Shown: positions 25,246 to 34,665 of the stretch, piece by piece | Layout of the letters: every line of letters starts with the position of its first letter | Numbering within the stretch: position 1 is the stretch's first letter | Assembly (NCBI GenBank): GCA_020059605.1 | Contig: JAGVBT010000133.1 | Coordinates: forward strand, 1 to 42,116 | Length of the DNA stretch: 42,116 bases | DNA from: Deltaproteobacteria bacterium | GTDB lineage: Bacteria; Desulfobacterota; BSN033; UBA1163 | Direction of reading: 5' to 3' | Position numbers and translations under genes: made by a program | Notes under the pieces: model-generated | Seen by the model: the letters and a program-made list of their open reading frames with translations, nothing else | Databases searched by the model: none | Told to the model about the DNA's origin: nothing

Positions 25246-26253
25246 ATGAAGCGTTTCATCTTAAAACGGTTGGCCTTGATGATCGTCACACTCATTGGGT
25301 TGAGTGTGGTGGTCTTTATCGTTTCGAGAGTGGCTCCCGGTGATCCTGCCAAGCTTGCCGCAGGCCCGGATGCGACCGAAGAGATGGTTCAGGTGATTCG
25401 GGAAGAGTTCGGATTGGACAGGCCCCTGGTCATCCAATATACGATCTATATGAAGGGATTGATTCAGGGGGATTTCGGCCGCTCCATTCGCACCCGGCAT
25501 CTGGTCTGGGATGACCTGAAAAATTTTATGCCCGCCACCTTTGAGCTGGTATTCGTCTCGATCAGTTTTTCCATCCTCTTCGGGATCCTTTTCGGAATTC
25601 TCTCGGCGGTCTACCGGGACACCTGGATGGATCACGTGATCCGTTTCTTTACCATCACGGGGGTTGCGGTTCCCATGTTCTGGCTGGGGATTATGCTCCA
25701 GCTCCTCTTCTCCGCCAAGGTGCACCTTTTCCCCCTGGGGGGCAGGCTTGACACCATGGTCCTCCCGCCCCCTGCCCGGACCCATTTTTTCCTGATCGAC
25801 AGCCTGCTCGCGGGCGACTGGGGGACGTTTGCCAACGGGTTTCACCATATCCTCCTCCCGGCCTTTGTCCTCTCCTTTCCCGCATTGGCAAGCATTACAC
25901 GAATCAACCGTGCTGAAATGCTGGAAGTCCTCCATAAGGATTTTGTACTGAATGAAAAGGCTCAGGGGATATCGGACCGGCTCATCATTTTTAAATATGC
26001 TTTAAAGAATGCCCTCATCCCCACCTTATCCATGATCGGACTGAGATACGGTTGGATGCTCGGCGGGACCATTTTAGTCGAAACCGTCTTTAACTGGCCC
26101 GGGATCGGGAATTATGCCGTCGGCGCAGCCGTCTATTCGGATTTTCAACCGGTGATGGCTGTGACCATCATCTTGGGCTTGAATTTTATGATCGCCAATC
26201 TGTTGGTGGATCTCGGTTATGGTTTCTTGGATCCGAGGGTGAAGTACGAGTAG
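25246..26253 (+). CDS. ABC transporter permease, DppB/OppB type
   Basis: A 335-residue inner-membrane permease. It begins with the typical MKRFILKRLALMIVTLIGLSVVVFIVSRVAPGDPA-like helix and LVIQYTIYMKGLIQGDFGRSI. The BPD_transp_1 core includes the EAA loop near KAQGISDRLIIFKYALKNALIPT. The end reads VETVFNWPGIGNYAVGA and ANLLVDLGYGFLDPRVKYE, diagnostic of the DppB subfamily. It pairs with the DppC-type permease 39 bases downstream to form the channel. Confidence 0.94.
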   Translation: MKRFILKRLALMIVTLIGLSVVVFIVSRVAPGDPAKLAAGPDATEEMVQVIREEFGLDRPLVIQYTIYMKGLIQGDFGRSIRTRHLVWDDLKNFMPATFELVFVSISFSILFGILFGILSAVYRDTWMDHVIRFFTITGVAVPMFWLGIMLQLLFSAKVHLFPLGGRLDTMVLPPPARTHFFLIDSLLAGDWGTFANGFHHILLPAFVLSFPALASITRINRAEMLEVLHKDFVLNEKAQGISDRLIIFKYALKNALIPTLSMIGLRYGWMLGGTILVETVFNWPGIGNYAVGAAVYSDFQPVMAVTIILGLNFMIANLLVDLGYGFLDPRVKYE

Positions 26254-26292
26254 GGTTTGGATCCGAGCCCCGGCTGAAAAATCCTGAACCCC

Positions 26293-27213
26293 ATGCATTC
26301 TGGCATTTCAATGGCTTCCACTTGGAACAGATGGAAAAAAGAACGGGAAAGTCAGATCAGAGACCTGGCGTTAACCTTTTATACCCTCCGCCGGAGTCCT
26401 TTATCGGTGATCGGCCTGACCCTGGTTGGACTCTTTTTATTGGTTGCCCTGATCGGGCCCTGGATCATCACTCATCCGGGAGACATTAAAGGGGCGGTTC
26501 ATATCGATCAGAAGCTCAAACCGCCGAGTCGGGCTCATCTCTTTGGAACCGATGAAGTGGGCCGCGACATGTATTCCCGGGTGGTGATGGGGACCCGGCT
26601 TTCGCTTCAAATCGGTTTAATCATTATCTTTGTGGCGATGGGGATTGGTGTTCCGTTAGGGATTCTTGCAGGTTATACCGGGGGATGGGTCAATCATCTG
26701 ATCATGCGCATTACCGACATCTTTCTGTCAGTCCCCGGCCTGCTCCTTGCCCTGGCGATTGTCGGGGCATTAGGCCCCGGGATTAAAAATGCGATGGTAG
26801 CCCTCTCGATTGTTTGGTGGCCGGGCTATGTGAGGCTGATCCAGGCCAAAACGCTTGCCCTTCGGGAAGAGGCCTTTATTGAGGCTGCCAGATCGGTTGG
26901 AGCCTCCAAGCTCCGGATCATCTTTAGCCATATCCTTCCAAACTGCACTTCTCCCATCATTGTGAAGGCCTCGATGGATATGGGGATGGCCATCCTCTTT
27001 GCAGCCAATCTCGGTTTTATCGGGGTAGGAGCCCAGCCCCCGGTCCCCGAATGGGGATCCATGATCTCCACCGGTCGGAATTACCTGCCTGATTTCTGGT
27101 GGATGGCGACTTTTCCAGGGTTGGCGATTCTGGTTACGGTCCTGGGCTTTAATCTCTTGGGAGATGGTCTGCGGGATGTCCTGGACCCTCAGAGCCGGGG
27201 GCAGATTCGATGA
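26293..27213 (+). CDS. ABC transporter permease, DppC/OppC type
   Basis: A 306-residue permease. A short cytoplasmic N-terminus leads to the first helix PLSVIGLTLVGLFLLVALIGPWII. The periplasmic segment with HLFGTDEVGRDMYSRVVMGTRLSL is the OppC signature. The EAA loop is EAARSVGASKLRIIFSHILPN. The end FNLLGDGLRDVLDPQSRG is also typical. The start is uncertain: ATG 26293 or ATG 26311, neither with a good site. Its stop overlaps the first ATPase gene in ATGA. Confidence 0.94.
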   Translation: MHSGISMASTWNRWKKERESQIRDLALTFYTLRRSPLSVIGLTLVGLFLLVALIGPWIITHPGDIKGAVHIDQKLKPPSRAHLFGTDEVGRDMYSRVVMGTRLSLQIGLIIIFVAMGIGVPLGILAGYTGGWVNHLIMRITDIFLSVPGLLLALAIVGALGPGIKNAMVALSIVWWPGYVRLIQAKTLALREEAFIEAARSVGASKLRIIFSHILPNCTSPIIVKASMDMGMAILFAANLGFIGVGAQPPVPEWGSMISTGRNYLPDFWWMATFPGLAILVTVLGFNLLGDGLRDVLDPQSRGQIR

Positions 27214-28217
27214 AGCCTGTTTTGGAGATCACAGACCTTAAAATCGAGTTTGATACATTCGAAGGGACCTCCCATGTTCTGGACGGCATCCATCTGAGCC
27301 TGGGGAAAAAGGATACGCTGGGCCTGGTGGGTGAGACGGGCTGTGGAAAATCCATTACAGCGAAGGCTATTTTAAGACTCCTTCCCGTTCCTCCGGCCCG
27401 ACTGGTGTCGGGCGAAATTCTCTTTGGAGGTGAAGATCTGCTCAAGAAATCCGATGAGGAGATGAAAGAGATACGGGGCAGGCAAATTGCCATGGTCTTT
27501 CAGGACCCGATGACCTTTCTTAACCCTGTCTTTTCCATTGAAGAACAGCTGGTGGATGTCATCTCCGCCCATTCCAACAGAAACGGATCGAGAAAGGAAA
27601 TCGATCGGAAAGAAGCTAAAAAGAAGGCCGTGGCGTTGTTAGGGGAGGTGAAGATTCCTCAACCCGACGTGAGAATAAAATCCTATCCACATGAATTCAG
27701 TGGTGGTATGAGACAGAGAGTCCTGATTGCCATGGCCCTTTCCCGATCCCCTCAGGTGCTTATCGCCGATGAACCCACCACAGCCCTGGATGTGACCATC
27801 CAGGCCCAGATCCTGAAACTTCTCCATGAATTGGTCGAGCGTCATGGCAATTCCGTTTTGCTTATTTCGCATGATTTGGGCGTCGTGGCGAAGGTCTGCC
27901 GAAGGATTGCCGTTATGTATGCAGGCAGTATTGTTGAAAATTGTTCTACGGAAGCACTTTTTAATGAGCCTTTTCATCCCTACACGCAAGGGCTTTTGAA
28001 TTCTATCCTCACCTTTTCGAAGAGGAAAGATGCGGCTCAAGGCATCCAGGGGGGCATCCCTGACCTGATCCACCCTCCCTCAGGATGTCGCTTCCACCCC
28101 CGTTGTTCACGGGCCATGAAGATTTGTGAGATAGAGAAACCCTCTCCTGTGGAAGCAGAAAAGAACCATGTGGTCAGCTGTCATCTTTACCCCGTTAGAA
28201 AGGTGAAGTCCTTCTAA
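27210..28217 (+). CDS. ABC transporter ATP-binding protein, DppD/OppD type
   Basis: A 335-residue ATPase. Walker A is GETGCGKS at 41-48, the Q-loop is MVFQDPMTFLNPVF, the signature is EFSGGMRQRV, Walker B is VLIADEPTTALD, and the H-loop is LLISHDLGVVAKV. The C-terminal oligopeptide-transporter extension carries SGCRFHPRCSRAMKICE, whose cysteines can bind a 4Fe-4S cluster in this subfamily. It couples ATP hydrolysis to the DppB/C-type channel. It is translationally coupled to the upstream permease. Confidence 0.95.
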   Translation: MKPVLEITDLKIEFDTFEGTSHVLDGIHLSLGKKDTLGLVGETGCGKSITAKAILRLLPVPPARLVSGEILFGGEDLLKKSDEEMKEIRGRQIAMVFQDPMTFLNPVFSIEEQLVDVISAHSNRNGSRKEIDRKEAKKKAVALLGEVKIPQPDVRIKSYPHEFSGGMRQRVLIAMALSRSPQVLIADEPTTALDVTIQAQILKLLHELVERHGNSVLLISHDLGVVAKVCRRIAVMYAGSIVENCSTEALFNEPFHPYTQGLLNSILTFSKRKDAAQGIQGGIPDLIHPPSGCRFHPRCSRAMKICEIEKPSPVEAEKNHVVSCHLYPVRKVKSF

Positions 28218-28272
28218 AGGGGTTAACCTCCTCCTTCCGAGAGGATGAGGTTCGATTGATCCCCTACTGGAT

Positions 28273-29313
28273 ATGATGGACCCTTTACTCCACGTGAAGA
28301 ATTTAAAAAAATATTTTCCCCTCAGGAAGGGCTTCCTGGAAAAAGAGAAGACCTACGTGAGGGCTGTGGATGATGTCTCTTTTTCCATCCGTCGGGGAAA
28401 TTCTTTTGGTCTGGTGGGAGAATCGGGTTCCGGGAAAACGACGGTGGCCAGGGCGATCTTAAGGTTGATCGAACCGACAGAAGGAGAGGTGCGCTTTGAG
28501 GGAATGGATATTTGCCGGTCTTCCGAATCCGAAATCAATGAGATGAGAAGGGAGATGCAGATCATTTTTCAGGATCCTCACTCCTCTTTAAATCCCCGGA
28601 AGACTGTTTTTAAAATCGTTTCCGAACCTTTAATCATCCATGAAGGGCTGAGGGGAAAAAAGTTGAGGAGGAGGGTGGAGGAACTTCTTGAGACAGTTGG
28701 CCTGAAGTCCGAACATATGTTTCGCTATCCCCATGAGTTGAGCGGAGGGCAGAAACAACGGGTGGGGATTGCCCGCGCTTTGTCCTTAAATCCAAAGCTT
28801 CTCATTTTGGATGAACCCACCTCGGCTCTTGATGTCTCAGTTCAGGCACAGATGTTAAACTTTTTGGAGTCTCTCCAGAGAGAGCTTGATCTGACCTATC
28901 TCTTTATCTCTCATAACTTAGCGGTGATCCGATACACCTGTGATACAGTAGGGGTGATGTACCTTGGCAAGATCATCGAGATGGGAGAGGCTGAAAAGGT
29001 TTTTTCTATGCCCAGACACCCCTACACCAAAGCACTTGTTTCGGCCGTTCCCATTCCGCAGGCAGAGCAGCCGGAGACGGCCATTCTTCTTGAAGGAGAT
29101 ATTCCCAGTGCCACCCATATCCCATCAGGTTGTCGATTCCACACCCGGTGTTTTGAAAAGATAGGAGCCGTTTGCGAAGAAAGAGAGCCGGAGACATATT
29201 GCTTTCCGGACGGCAGTCAGGTAAACTGCCATCTGTTTAAATCGACCGCTCTTGACGATGAGGCAGGCCATGGAGGCGGAAGTGGAAAACCCCTTGAGAC
29301 AAAAGATCGATGA
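28273..29313 (+). CDS. ABC transporter ATP-binding protein, DppF/OppF type
   Basis: A 346-residue second ATPase of the importer. Walker A is GESGSGKT at 49-56, the Q-loop is [16 protein letters not shown], the signature is [10 protein letters not shown], Walker B is [12 protein letters not shown], and the H-loop is [11 protein letters not shown]. It ends with the oligopeptide C-terminal region [21 protein letters not shown]. Two ATGs are adjacent (28273 and 28276). The 3' end overlaps the amidohydrolase gene by about 44 bases in another frame, an unusually long overlap that suggests tight cotranslation. Confidence 0.95.
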   Translation: MMDPLLHVKNLKKYFPLRKGFLEKEKTYVRAVDDVSFSIRRGNSFGLVGESGSGKTTVARAILRLIEPTEGEVRFEGMDICRSSESEINEMRREMQIIFQDPHSSLNPRKTVFKIVSEPLIIHEGLRGKKLRRRVEELLETVGLKSEHMFRYPHELSGGQKQRVGIARALSLNPKLLILDEPTSALDVSVQAQMLNFLESLQRELDLTYLFISHNLAVIRYTCDTVGVMYLGKIIEMGEAEKVFSMPRHPYTKALVSAVPIPQAEQPETAILLEGDIPSATHIPSGCRFHTRCFEKIGAVCEEREPETYCFPDGSQVNCHLFKSTALDDEAGHGGGSGKPLETKDR

Positions 29314-30472
29314 GATGAAGGATTGGCTGGTGGAAATCCGAAGGACGATTCACATGCACCCGGAGCTCGGATTTGAGGAGGTTGAAACCTCAAGGCTGGT
29401 CAGCGGGTGGCTTGAGCGGTTTGGGCTTGAAGTCAAGACGGGGATTGCAAGGACAGGAGTGGTTGGACTTCTCCGTGGAAAAGGGTCGGGTCAAACGGTA
29501 GCCATCCGCGCCGATATGGATGCTCTTCCGATGGATGAGCCTGATCGCATGCCCTACGCCTCAAAAATCAGAGGGAAGATGCATGCTTGCGGCCATGATG
29601 CCCATGTGACCATCCTTCTGGGCGTGGCAAAATTCTTCTCTTCGATTCCCGAACGGGTGAAGGGAAATATCAAATTTGTTTTCCAGCCTGCCGAAGAAGG
29701 AGGCGGGGGCGGGAGGATCATGGTGGAGGAGGGGGTGCTGGAGAACCCCCGGGTGGATGCCGCCTTTGCCGCCCATGTCTATCCGCTTCTTCCCATAGGG
29801 AAGGTGGGCATCTATGAACGGGAAGGCCTGGCGTCTGCAGACCGCTTCATCATCAAGGTGATCGGAAAAGGGGGACATGCCGCCTCCCCCCATCTGACCA
29901 GAGACCCCATCATGGCGGCGGGGCATCTCATCGCCCAGATCCATTCCATCGTGAGCCGCAATGTGGACCCCCTGGAAAGCGGTGTGATCACCATTGGGAG
30001 GGTCAGCGGCGGGACGGCGTTCAATATCATCCCGGACGAGGTGGAATTGTGGGGGACCGTCCGCTCCCTGACCCCTCCGATCAGAGAAGAATTGAAATCA
30101 AGGATCGATCAGGTGGCCCGGGGAGTGGCCCAGTCTTTTGGCGTGGATTACCGTTTCAACTTTGAATACGGGTATCCTGTTTTGCTCAACGACCCTGCGA
30201 TGTCAAAGCTGGTTGCCTCCGCATGTTCGGAGGGGATCGGACAAGGGAATGTGGAGGTCGTAAAACCTTCGATGGGAGGGGAGGATTTTGCTTACTTCCT
30301 GGAAAAGGTTCCCGGAGCCTTCTTCCGGTTGGGGATTCGAAATGAGGGGAAAGGGATCGTTCACCCCTATCACAGCAGCCTTTTCGATATTGATGAAGAA
30401 GTCCTGCCCTTCGGAGTTGAGATGTTTGTTCGAATTATCGACCGGTTCCTCGGATTGGAGATGACGAGATGA
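29270..30472 (+). CDS. M20 family amidohydrolase (N-acyl-amino-acid / hippurate hydrolase type)
   Basis: A roughly 400-residue cytoplasmic metallo-amidohydrolase of the M20D group. Motifs are HMHPELGFEE, ADMDALPM, HACGHDAHV (metal-ligand Cys and His), FQPAEEGGGGG (metal and catalytic Glu), the lid residues GGHAASPH, GTAFNIIPDEVELWGTVRS, GGEDFAYFL and HSSLFD (last metal His). Members cleave N-acyl, N-carbamoyl or indole-acetyl amino acids. The start is uncertain (TTG 29252, ATG 29258 or ATG 29270); GAGG six bases before ATG 29270 favours the latter. Its stop overlaps the MFS gene in ATGA. It is probably the main hydrolase for the solute imported by the ABC system. Confidence 0.93.
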   Translation: MEAEVENPLRQKIDEMKDWLVEIRRTIHMHPELGFEEVETSRLVSGWLERFGLEVKTGIARTGVVGLLRGKGSGQTVAIRADMDALPMDEPDRMPYASKIRGKMHACGHDAHVTILLGVAKFFSSIPERVKGNIKFVFQPAEEGGGGGRIMVEEGVLENPRVDAAFAAHVYPLLPIGKVGIYEREGLASADRFIIKVIGKGGHAASPHLTRDPIMAAGHLIAQIHSIVSRNVDPLESGVITIGRVSGGTAFNIIPDEVELWGTVRSLTPPIREELKSRIDQVARGVAQSFGVDYRFNFEYGYPVLLNDPAMSKLVASACSEGIGQGNVEVVKPSMGGEDFAYFLEKVPGAFFRLGIRNEGKGIVHPYHSSLFDIDEEVLPFGVEMFVRIIDRFLGLEMTR

Positions 30473-31644
30473 CTCGTCCCCAGGAGGACTCTTTCCTGTC
30501 TCAGGTCGGGCCGCTTCTCTTTCTCGTTGGAATCTTTTCCATCAATTTCCTTTCAAGAATTATCCTTTCTCCTCTGATGCCTACGGTGGTGGGAGATTTG
30601 AAGATAGGGCATGACGAAGCAGGGGGGCTCTTCTTTCTCATCTCGCTGGGATATTGTGCGGGTCTGTTCGGTTCGGGATTCGTCTCTTCACGCTTCAACC
30701 ATCGGAGAACAATCATCCTTTCTGCCTTCGCCGTTGGCGGGGCTCTCCTCTTCGTGAGTGCCGCCCGGCACCTCTGGGGGATACGGTTTGGGCTTTTCAT
30801 CATGGGATTGGCAGCCGGGTTCTATCTTCCCTCCGGGATTTCCACCTTAACGAATTTGGTCAGCCAGCGTCACTGGGGGAAGGCGATTGCCATTCATGAA
30901 CTGGCTCCCAATCTCGGATTTGTGGCCGCCCCATTTTTAGCGGAGACGCTTTTAAGATGGTTTTCCTGGCGAGGCATATTGTTGATCACCGGTATGGCTT
31001 CTCTGGCAGCAGGAGTCATCTTTTTGCTCCGGGGAAGGGGAGGAGATTTTCCCGGTGAAGCACCCAATTTAAGAACTCTCAAAAGCCTGTTAAAAGAACC
31101 CTCTTTGCTGATCATGATGATCTTCTTCTCCTTAGGGGTGGGTTCGAGTTTCGGGGTCTATTCGATGGTCCCGCTTTACCTGGTTTCGGAGAAGGGGATG
31201 GATCGGACCTGGGCGAACACCGTGCTTGCCCTATCTAGAATTTTACCCTTGGCAACCTCCTTTCTCGCCGGATGGATGACAGACCGTCTGGGCGTAAAGC
31301 AGACTTTGAAAGCTGTATTTTGGACCGCGGGCCTCGCCACGGCAGGGATGGGAATCGCACCTGTATCCTGGATCGTCCCGGTCATTTTTCTGCAACCCGT
31401 CCTTGCCACCGCCTTCTTTCCCGCGGGTTTCGCCGCCCTGACCAGAATCGGATCTCCCCAGATGAAGAATGTTGCCGTTTCCCTGACCGTTCCAATGGGT
31501 TTTTTCCTCGGAGGCGGGGCAGCGACCATCGGACTCGGATTGGCCGGAGAGGCCAAATTATTTTACCTCGGTTTTATCCTCTTGGGAGGATTGGTTTGCG
31601 GGGGCGCGGCGCTGGTGAGATACCTGAAATTGACCGGTGATTAA
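30469..31644 (+). CDS. MFS transporter
   Basis: A 391-residue major facilitator superfamily protein with about 12 hydrophobic segments, from VGPLLFLVGIFSINFLSRIILSPL to LGGLVCGGAALVRYL. The loop GSGFVSSRFNHRRTIILSAF corresponds to the motif A region after helix 2, and AGWMTDRLGVKQTLKAVF to its copy in the second half. The substrate is unknown. Coupling to the amidohydrolase by ATGA suggests it exports a product or imports a second form of the same compound. It is the last gene of the cluster. Confidence 0.9.
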   Translation: MTRPQEDSFLSQVGPLLFLVGIFSINFLSRIILSPLMPTVVGDLKIGHDEAGGLFFLISLGYCAGLFGSGFVSSRFNHRRTIILSAFAVGGALLFVSAARHLWGIRFGLFIMGLAAGFYLPSGISTLTNLVSQRHWGKAIAIHELAPNLGFVAAPFLAETLLRWFSWRGILLITGMASLAAGVIFLLRGRGGDFPGEAPNLRTLKSLLKEPSLLIMMIFFSLGVGSSFGVYSMVPLYLVSEKGMDRTWANTVLALSRILPLATSFLAGWMTDRLGVKQTLKAVFWTAGLATAGMGIAPVSWIVPVIFLQPVLATAFFPAGFAALTRIGSPQMKNVAVSLTVPMGFFLGGGAATIGLGLAGEAKLFYLGFILLGGLVCGGAALVRYLKLTGD

Positions 31645-31725
31645 GGTTATGAACCTCAACATGGGAATATTTATTGCGCCCATTCAAACAACGGGGTTGA
31701 TATTCTAAGGGGCTTGTGGTATTCA

Positions 31726-32400
31726 ATGGCTAAATCGGCCGGGGAGGTTCAAAACGAGATGGATAAAGACATGGCGGAACATTATGACCAAACGTTATTA
31801 GCTCTGGCGTCCAGGGACGATTTCCTGAAACTGAGACAGGAAACGGCTGCCACCCTTCGCAGGTTAACCGAAGAGAATAAGAGCCTCATCCTTGGATGGG
31901 TGGAGCAGATAAGAGTTGAGATGGAAGGATTGAAAAAGGATTGCAAAGTAGAGATCGATCCCATTCGTGAGGATGTTAAGGAAGAAATAAGGGACCTGGA
32001 GCAGAAAATACTGCCTACCCTCACTGAATCGATTCGGACCCTGGCGTTGTCCCTTGAAAGAATGAAAGAGGAAACAAGTTCCGCCCTCCTTCAATCGAAG
32101 ACAGAAACAGGGTCCACCCTCCGGCTCATCCGGGAAGAGGAGAGGACCAACCTCATTCAATCGAGGGAGGAAACCAGGACTGAGCTTGACCGATTGAGGG
32201 AAGGCCTGGGAAACCTCGGCGATCAAATCAGAAAGACGACCGAAGAGATCGGGGCATTAGGTGAGAAGATTAAAGAGGGGTTTAACGAGGTCAAAGAGGA
32301 ATTGGGTTCAATGATTAAGTTCTCTTATGCCGATCTGGAGAAACGGTTCAATGCCCTGGAAACCCGCGTCAAAGCTCTGGAAAAGCTTGTTCTGCCTTAA
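31726..32400 (+). CDS. coiled-coil protein, unknown function
   Basis: The 224-residue product is almost entirely charged heptad-like helix: repeated L/I at a/d spacing and rich in E, K, R and Q from residue 20 to the end. It has no signal peptide or membrane helix. The end (ADLEKRFNALETRVKALEKLV) is a regular leucine-zipper-like coil. It resembles short chemotaxis/apolipoprotein-like coiled-coil proteins only in composition. The ATG at 31726 is preferred over TTG 31714, though the ribosome site is weak. It converges on the HerA-like gene with 25 bases between stops. Confidence 0.65.
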   Translation: MAKSAGEVQNEMDKDMAEHYDQTLLALASRDDFLKLRQETAATLRRLTEENKSLILGWVEQIRVEMEGLKKDCKVEIDPIREDVKEEIRDLEQKILPTLTESIRTLALSLERMKEETSSALLQSKTETGSTLRLIREEERTNLIQSREETRTELDRLREGLGNLGDQIRKTTEEIGALGEKIKEGFNEVKEELGSMIKFSYADLEKRFNALETRVKALEKLVLP

Positions 32401-32425
32401 CAACCAAATGGGTGATGGGTGTGCC

Positions 32426-33895
32426 TCACCGTCTCCGGCCGCCGCCAAATATCGAGCCAAGCACTCCCCGAATGATCTGACGTCCGATTTGACTGCCAAC
32501 CGCGTGGGCTGCGCTTTTCGCCGCCGCTTGAATCAGTCGAGTTGCCTCGGATTTAGGTCCAGCGGCTTGCCGTGTTTGGGATGATTTCTCCTGAGAAGCC
32601 GGTACGGACGACTCTGCTTTTTCCTTCAATTTTTCATAAGCCGATTCACGGTCCACGGTCTTTTCGTAATGTCCGTACAATACCGAGCTTTGAATGAACT
32701 GATTTCTTTCTTCCGGGCTAAGGGGACTGAGCCGGCTGTGAGGAGGACAGACCAGGGCGCGTTCGACCATGGTTGGAGATCCTTTGTCATCGAGCAAGGA
32801 CACAAGGGCCTCGCCAACAGCCAGTTCAGTGATGGCTTTTACGATATTCAGTTTGGGGTTCGCACGAAAGGTATCCGCAGCCGCTTTCACATTTTTCTGA
32901 TCCCTGGGGGTAAACGCCCTGAGGGCATGCTGGACGCGGTTTCCCAATTGCCCTAAAACCGTCTCGGGAAGGTCGAGAGGGTTTTGGGTCACAAAATAGA
33001 CGCCTACTCCTTTTGAGCGGATGAGGCGGACAACCTGTTGAATCTTCTCTCCCAGAGCCTTTGGAATATCATCAAAAAGCAGGTGGGCTTCATCAAAAAA
33101 GAAGACGAGCACGGGTTTTGGAGGGTCGCCTACCTCAGGGAGGTCTTCAAAGAGTTCCGAAAGGAGCCAGAGCAGAAACGTGGCATAAATCCTGGGGGAC
33201 TGCATTAGCCTGTCGGCAGTCAGAATGTTGATCATCCCGTTGCCCTTGGAGTCGGTCTGCATGAAGTCCTCGATGTTCAAGGCGGGTTCTCCAAAAAATT
33301 TATCCCCTCCCTGTTCTTGAAGGTTAAGAAGGCTCCGCTGAATGGCGCCGATGCTTGCGGTGGAGATGTTTCCGTATTGTGTCTTAAATTGATCTGCGTG
33401 GTCGCCGGTGAACTGCACCATCGACCGCAAGTCTTTCAGGTCAAGGAGCAAAAGGCCATGGTCGTCCGCAATTTTGAAAACGAGGCTGAGCACCCCACCC
33501 TGGATCTCATTCAGATTCAGGATACGGCTCAAGAGGAGGGGCCCCATCTCAGAGACGGTGGTTCGAACCGGGTGTCCCTGTTCTCCAAAAACGTCCCAGA
33601 AGCTTACAGGGCACCCCTCAAATTTGAAACCTGCAAGTTTGAGCGCCTTGATCCGTTCGGCAATCTTTGGATGTTCTCCTCCCGGAAGAGGTAAGCCCGA
33701 GAGATCCCCTTTCACGTCGGCCATAAAAACGGGCACCCCGATCTTGCTGAACCCTTCGGCTAAAACCCTCAGGGTGACGGTTTTACCTGTGCCCGTGGCG
33801 CCTGCGATGAGGCCATGGCGGTTTGCCATTTTGGGCAACAAGAAAATATCGCTCTTTCCTTTGGCAATCAAAAAAGGGGAAGATGTCGTTCCCAT
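32426..33895 (-). CDS. HerA/YjgR-like ATPase (DUF853)
   Basis: A 489-residue FtsK/HerA-class ATPase of the YjgR (DUF853) family. Walker A is GATGTGKT at about 32-39, with [29 protein letters not shown] following, diagnostic for the family. Walker B is [16 protein letters not shown] sensor/arginine region reads [25 protein letters not shown]. The C-terminus ends in a Gly/Arg-rich [10 protein letters not shown] as in E. coli YjgR. The role is unknown; the family is widespread and looks housekeeping. ATG 33895 is chosen because GGAGG lies five bases upstream; the in-frame TTG at 33928 has no site. Confidence 0.92.
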   Translation of the reverse strand: MGTTSSPFLIAKGKSDIFLLPKMANRHGLIAGATGTGKTVTLRVLAEGFSKIGVPVFMADVKGDLSGLPLPGGEHPKIAERIKALKLAGFKFEGCPVSFWDVFGEQGHPVRTTVSEMGPLLLSRILNLNEIQGGVLSLVFKIADDHGLLLLDLKDLRSMVQFTGDHADQFKTQYGNISTASIGAIQRSLLNLQEQGGDKFFGEPALNIEDFMQTDSKGNGMINILTADRLMQSPRIYATFLLWLLSELFEDLPEVGDPPKPVLVFFFDEAHLLFDDIPKALGEKIQQVVRLIRSKGVGVYFVTQNPLDLPETVLGQLGNRVQHALRAFTPRDQKNVKAAADTFRANPKLNIVKAITELAVGEALVSLLDDKGSPTMVERALVCPPHSRLSPLSPEERNQFIQSSVLYGHYEKTVDRESAYEKLKEKAESSVPASQEKSSQTRQAAGPKSEATRLIQAAAKSAAHAVGSQIGRQIIRGVLGSIFGGGRRR

Positions 33896-33986
33896 GTTAA
33901 CCTCCAAGAGTGATTTCATGCGAAACAATTATGAACAGTCTCATCATTGAATTGACATTACGATCTCAAAATCTCCTCTTGTTCCT

Positions 33987-34070
33987 CCCGTGGTCGGGTC
34001 TAATCGACTTTGCCAAAGAGGGGTAATCCCTCCCTTGGGAAAAGGGAGGTTAGGAGGGATTTTATAAAAA
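33987..34070. repeat. dispersed repeat: CCCGTGGTCGGGTCT plus C/G-block hairpins
   Basis: The first 15 bases are identical to 18446-18460. The following CTTTGCCAAAG and TCCCTCCC...GGGAGG blocks repeat the theme at 4130-4182, and both copies are followed by AGGAGGGATTTTA or a close variant. Two repeat families are therefore joined here. Confidence 0.55.
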
Positions 34071-34282
34071 ATAATGCCGCTATTATTATGAGACCGTTAA
34101 TAAATCCAGTATAAAGGGAAATCCTTTCTACTGTCAATCATCCGGCAGATGCCGAAAAAGTACTGGAATTTAGATTGGAGAACGGTAAAAAAAACCATCC
34201 AGGGATGGGTGAAAGAGATCGTTGGAATTTTGTAATTAGACATTAGGATCGGACTGGGATTTTCCCTGTTATCAAGATCGAA

Positions 34283-34315
34283 AAAAGGGCCTATTAAAAA
34301 CAGGAGGCCCTTTTT
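34283..34315. terminator. bidirectional-type rho-independent terminator
   Basis: AAAAGGGCCT/AGGCCCTTTT forms a stem with a 12-base loop and T residues on the + strand side (A residues on the left, so it could work both ways). No intact gene ends beside it on the + strand, so it may end a lost gene or a small RNA. Confidence 0.55.
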
Positions 34316-34317
34316 AT

Positions 34318-34490
34318 GATAGTCTCATAAAAAGTCCAAAAAAGCTATTTTCTGTCATTCCTGCCCCGATTTTCATCGGGATAAACTCCAGCAGGAATCC
34401 AGCATTTTCATGTAGTTAGAATTTTCTGGATTCCCGTTCCCCGATTGATACCTTCGAGGATAAATTTCACGGAAATGACGATTTTTTACA
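34318..34490. repeat. long dispersed hairpin repeat
   Basis: It starts GATAGTCTCATAAAAAGTCC, the inverted relative of 118-144. It contains paired CAGGAATCCAG and CTGGATTCCCG arms, a GATTTTCATCGGGAT piece, and ends with GGAAATGACG. This is the same family as the ATTCCGGA repeat at 13106. Confidence 0.55.
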
Positions 34491-34665
34491 ATTCCATCTT
34501 TTATCTTTTCAGAAAAGTTTAAGATGTTAGAAGGGGAGCTTTACCTGAAAGACATTGTCAGATCTCTTGGCTTATGTATAGCACCTACAAGTCATCGCTC
34601 AACGATAACATCTTGATCCGAGGATTACTGGTAGAAATCACGTATCCCAGATGAATATATGAAAA

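Noticed and set aside
14991..33895. A SIR2 plus HerA defence pair
   Set aside because: The sirtuin is a plain CobB-type enzyme and the ATPase is a YjgR/DUF853 housekeeping type. They are 17 kb apart with a large operon between.
34318..34490. A CRISPR array
   Set aside because: The repeats are single inverted pairs, not evenly spaced direct repeats with unique spacers, and no cas genes are present.
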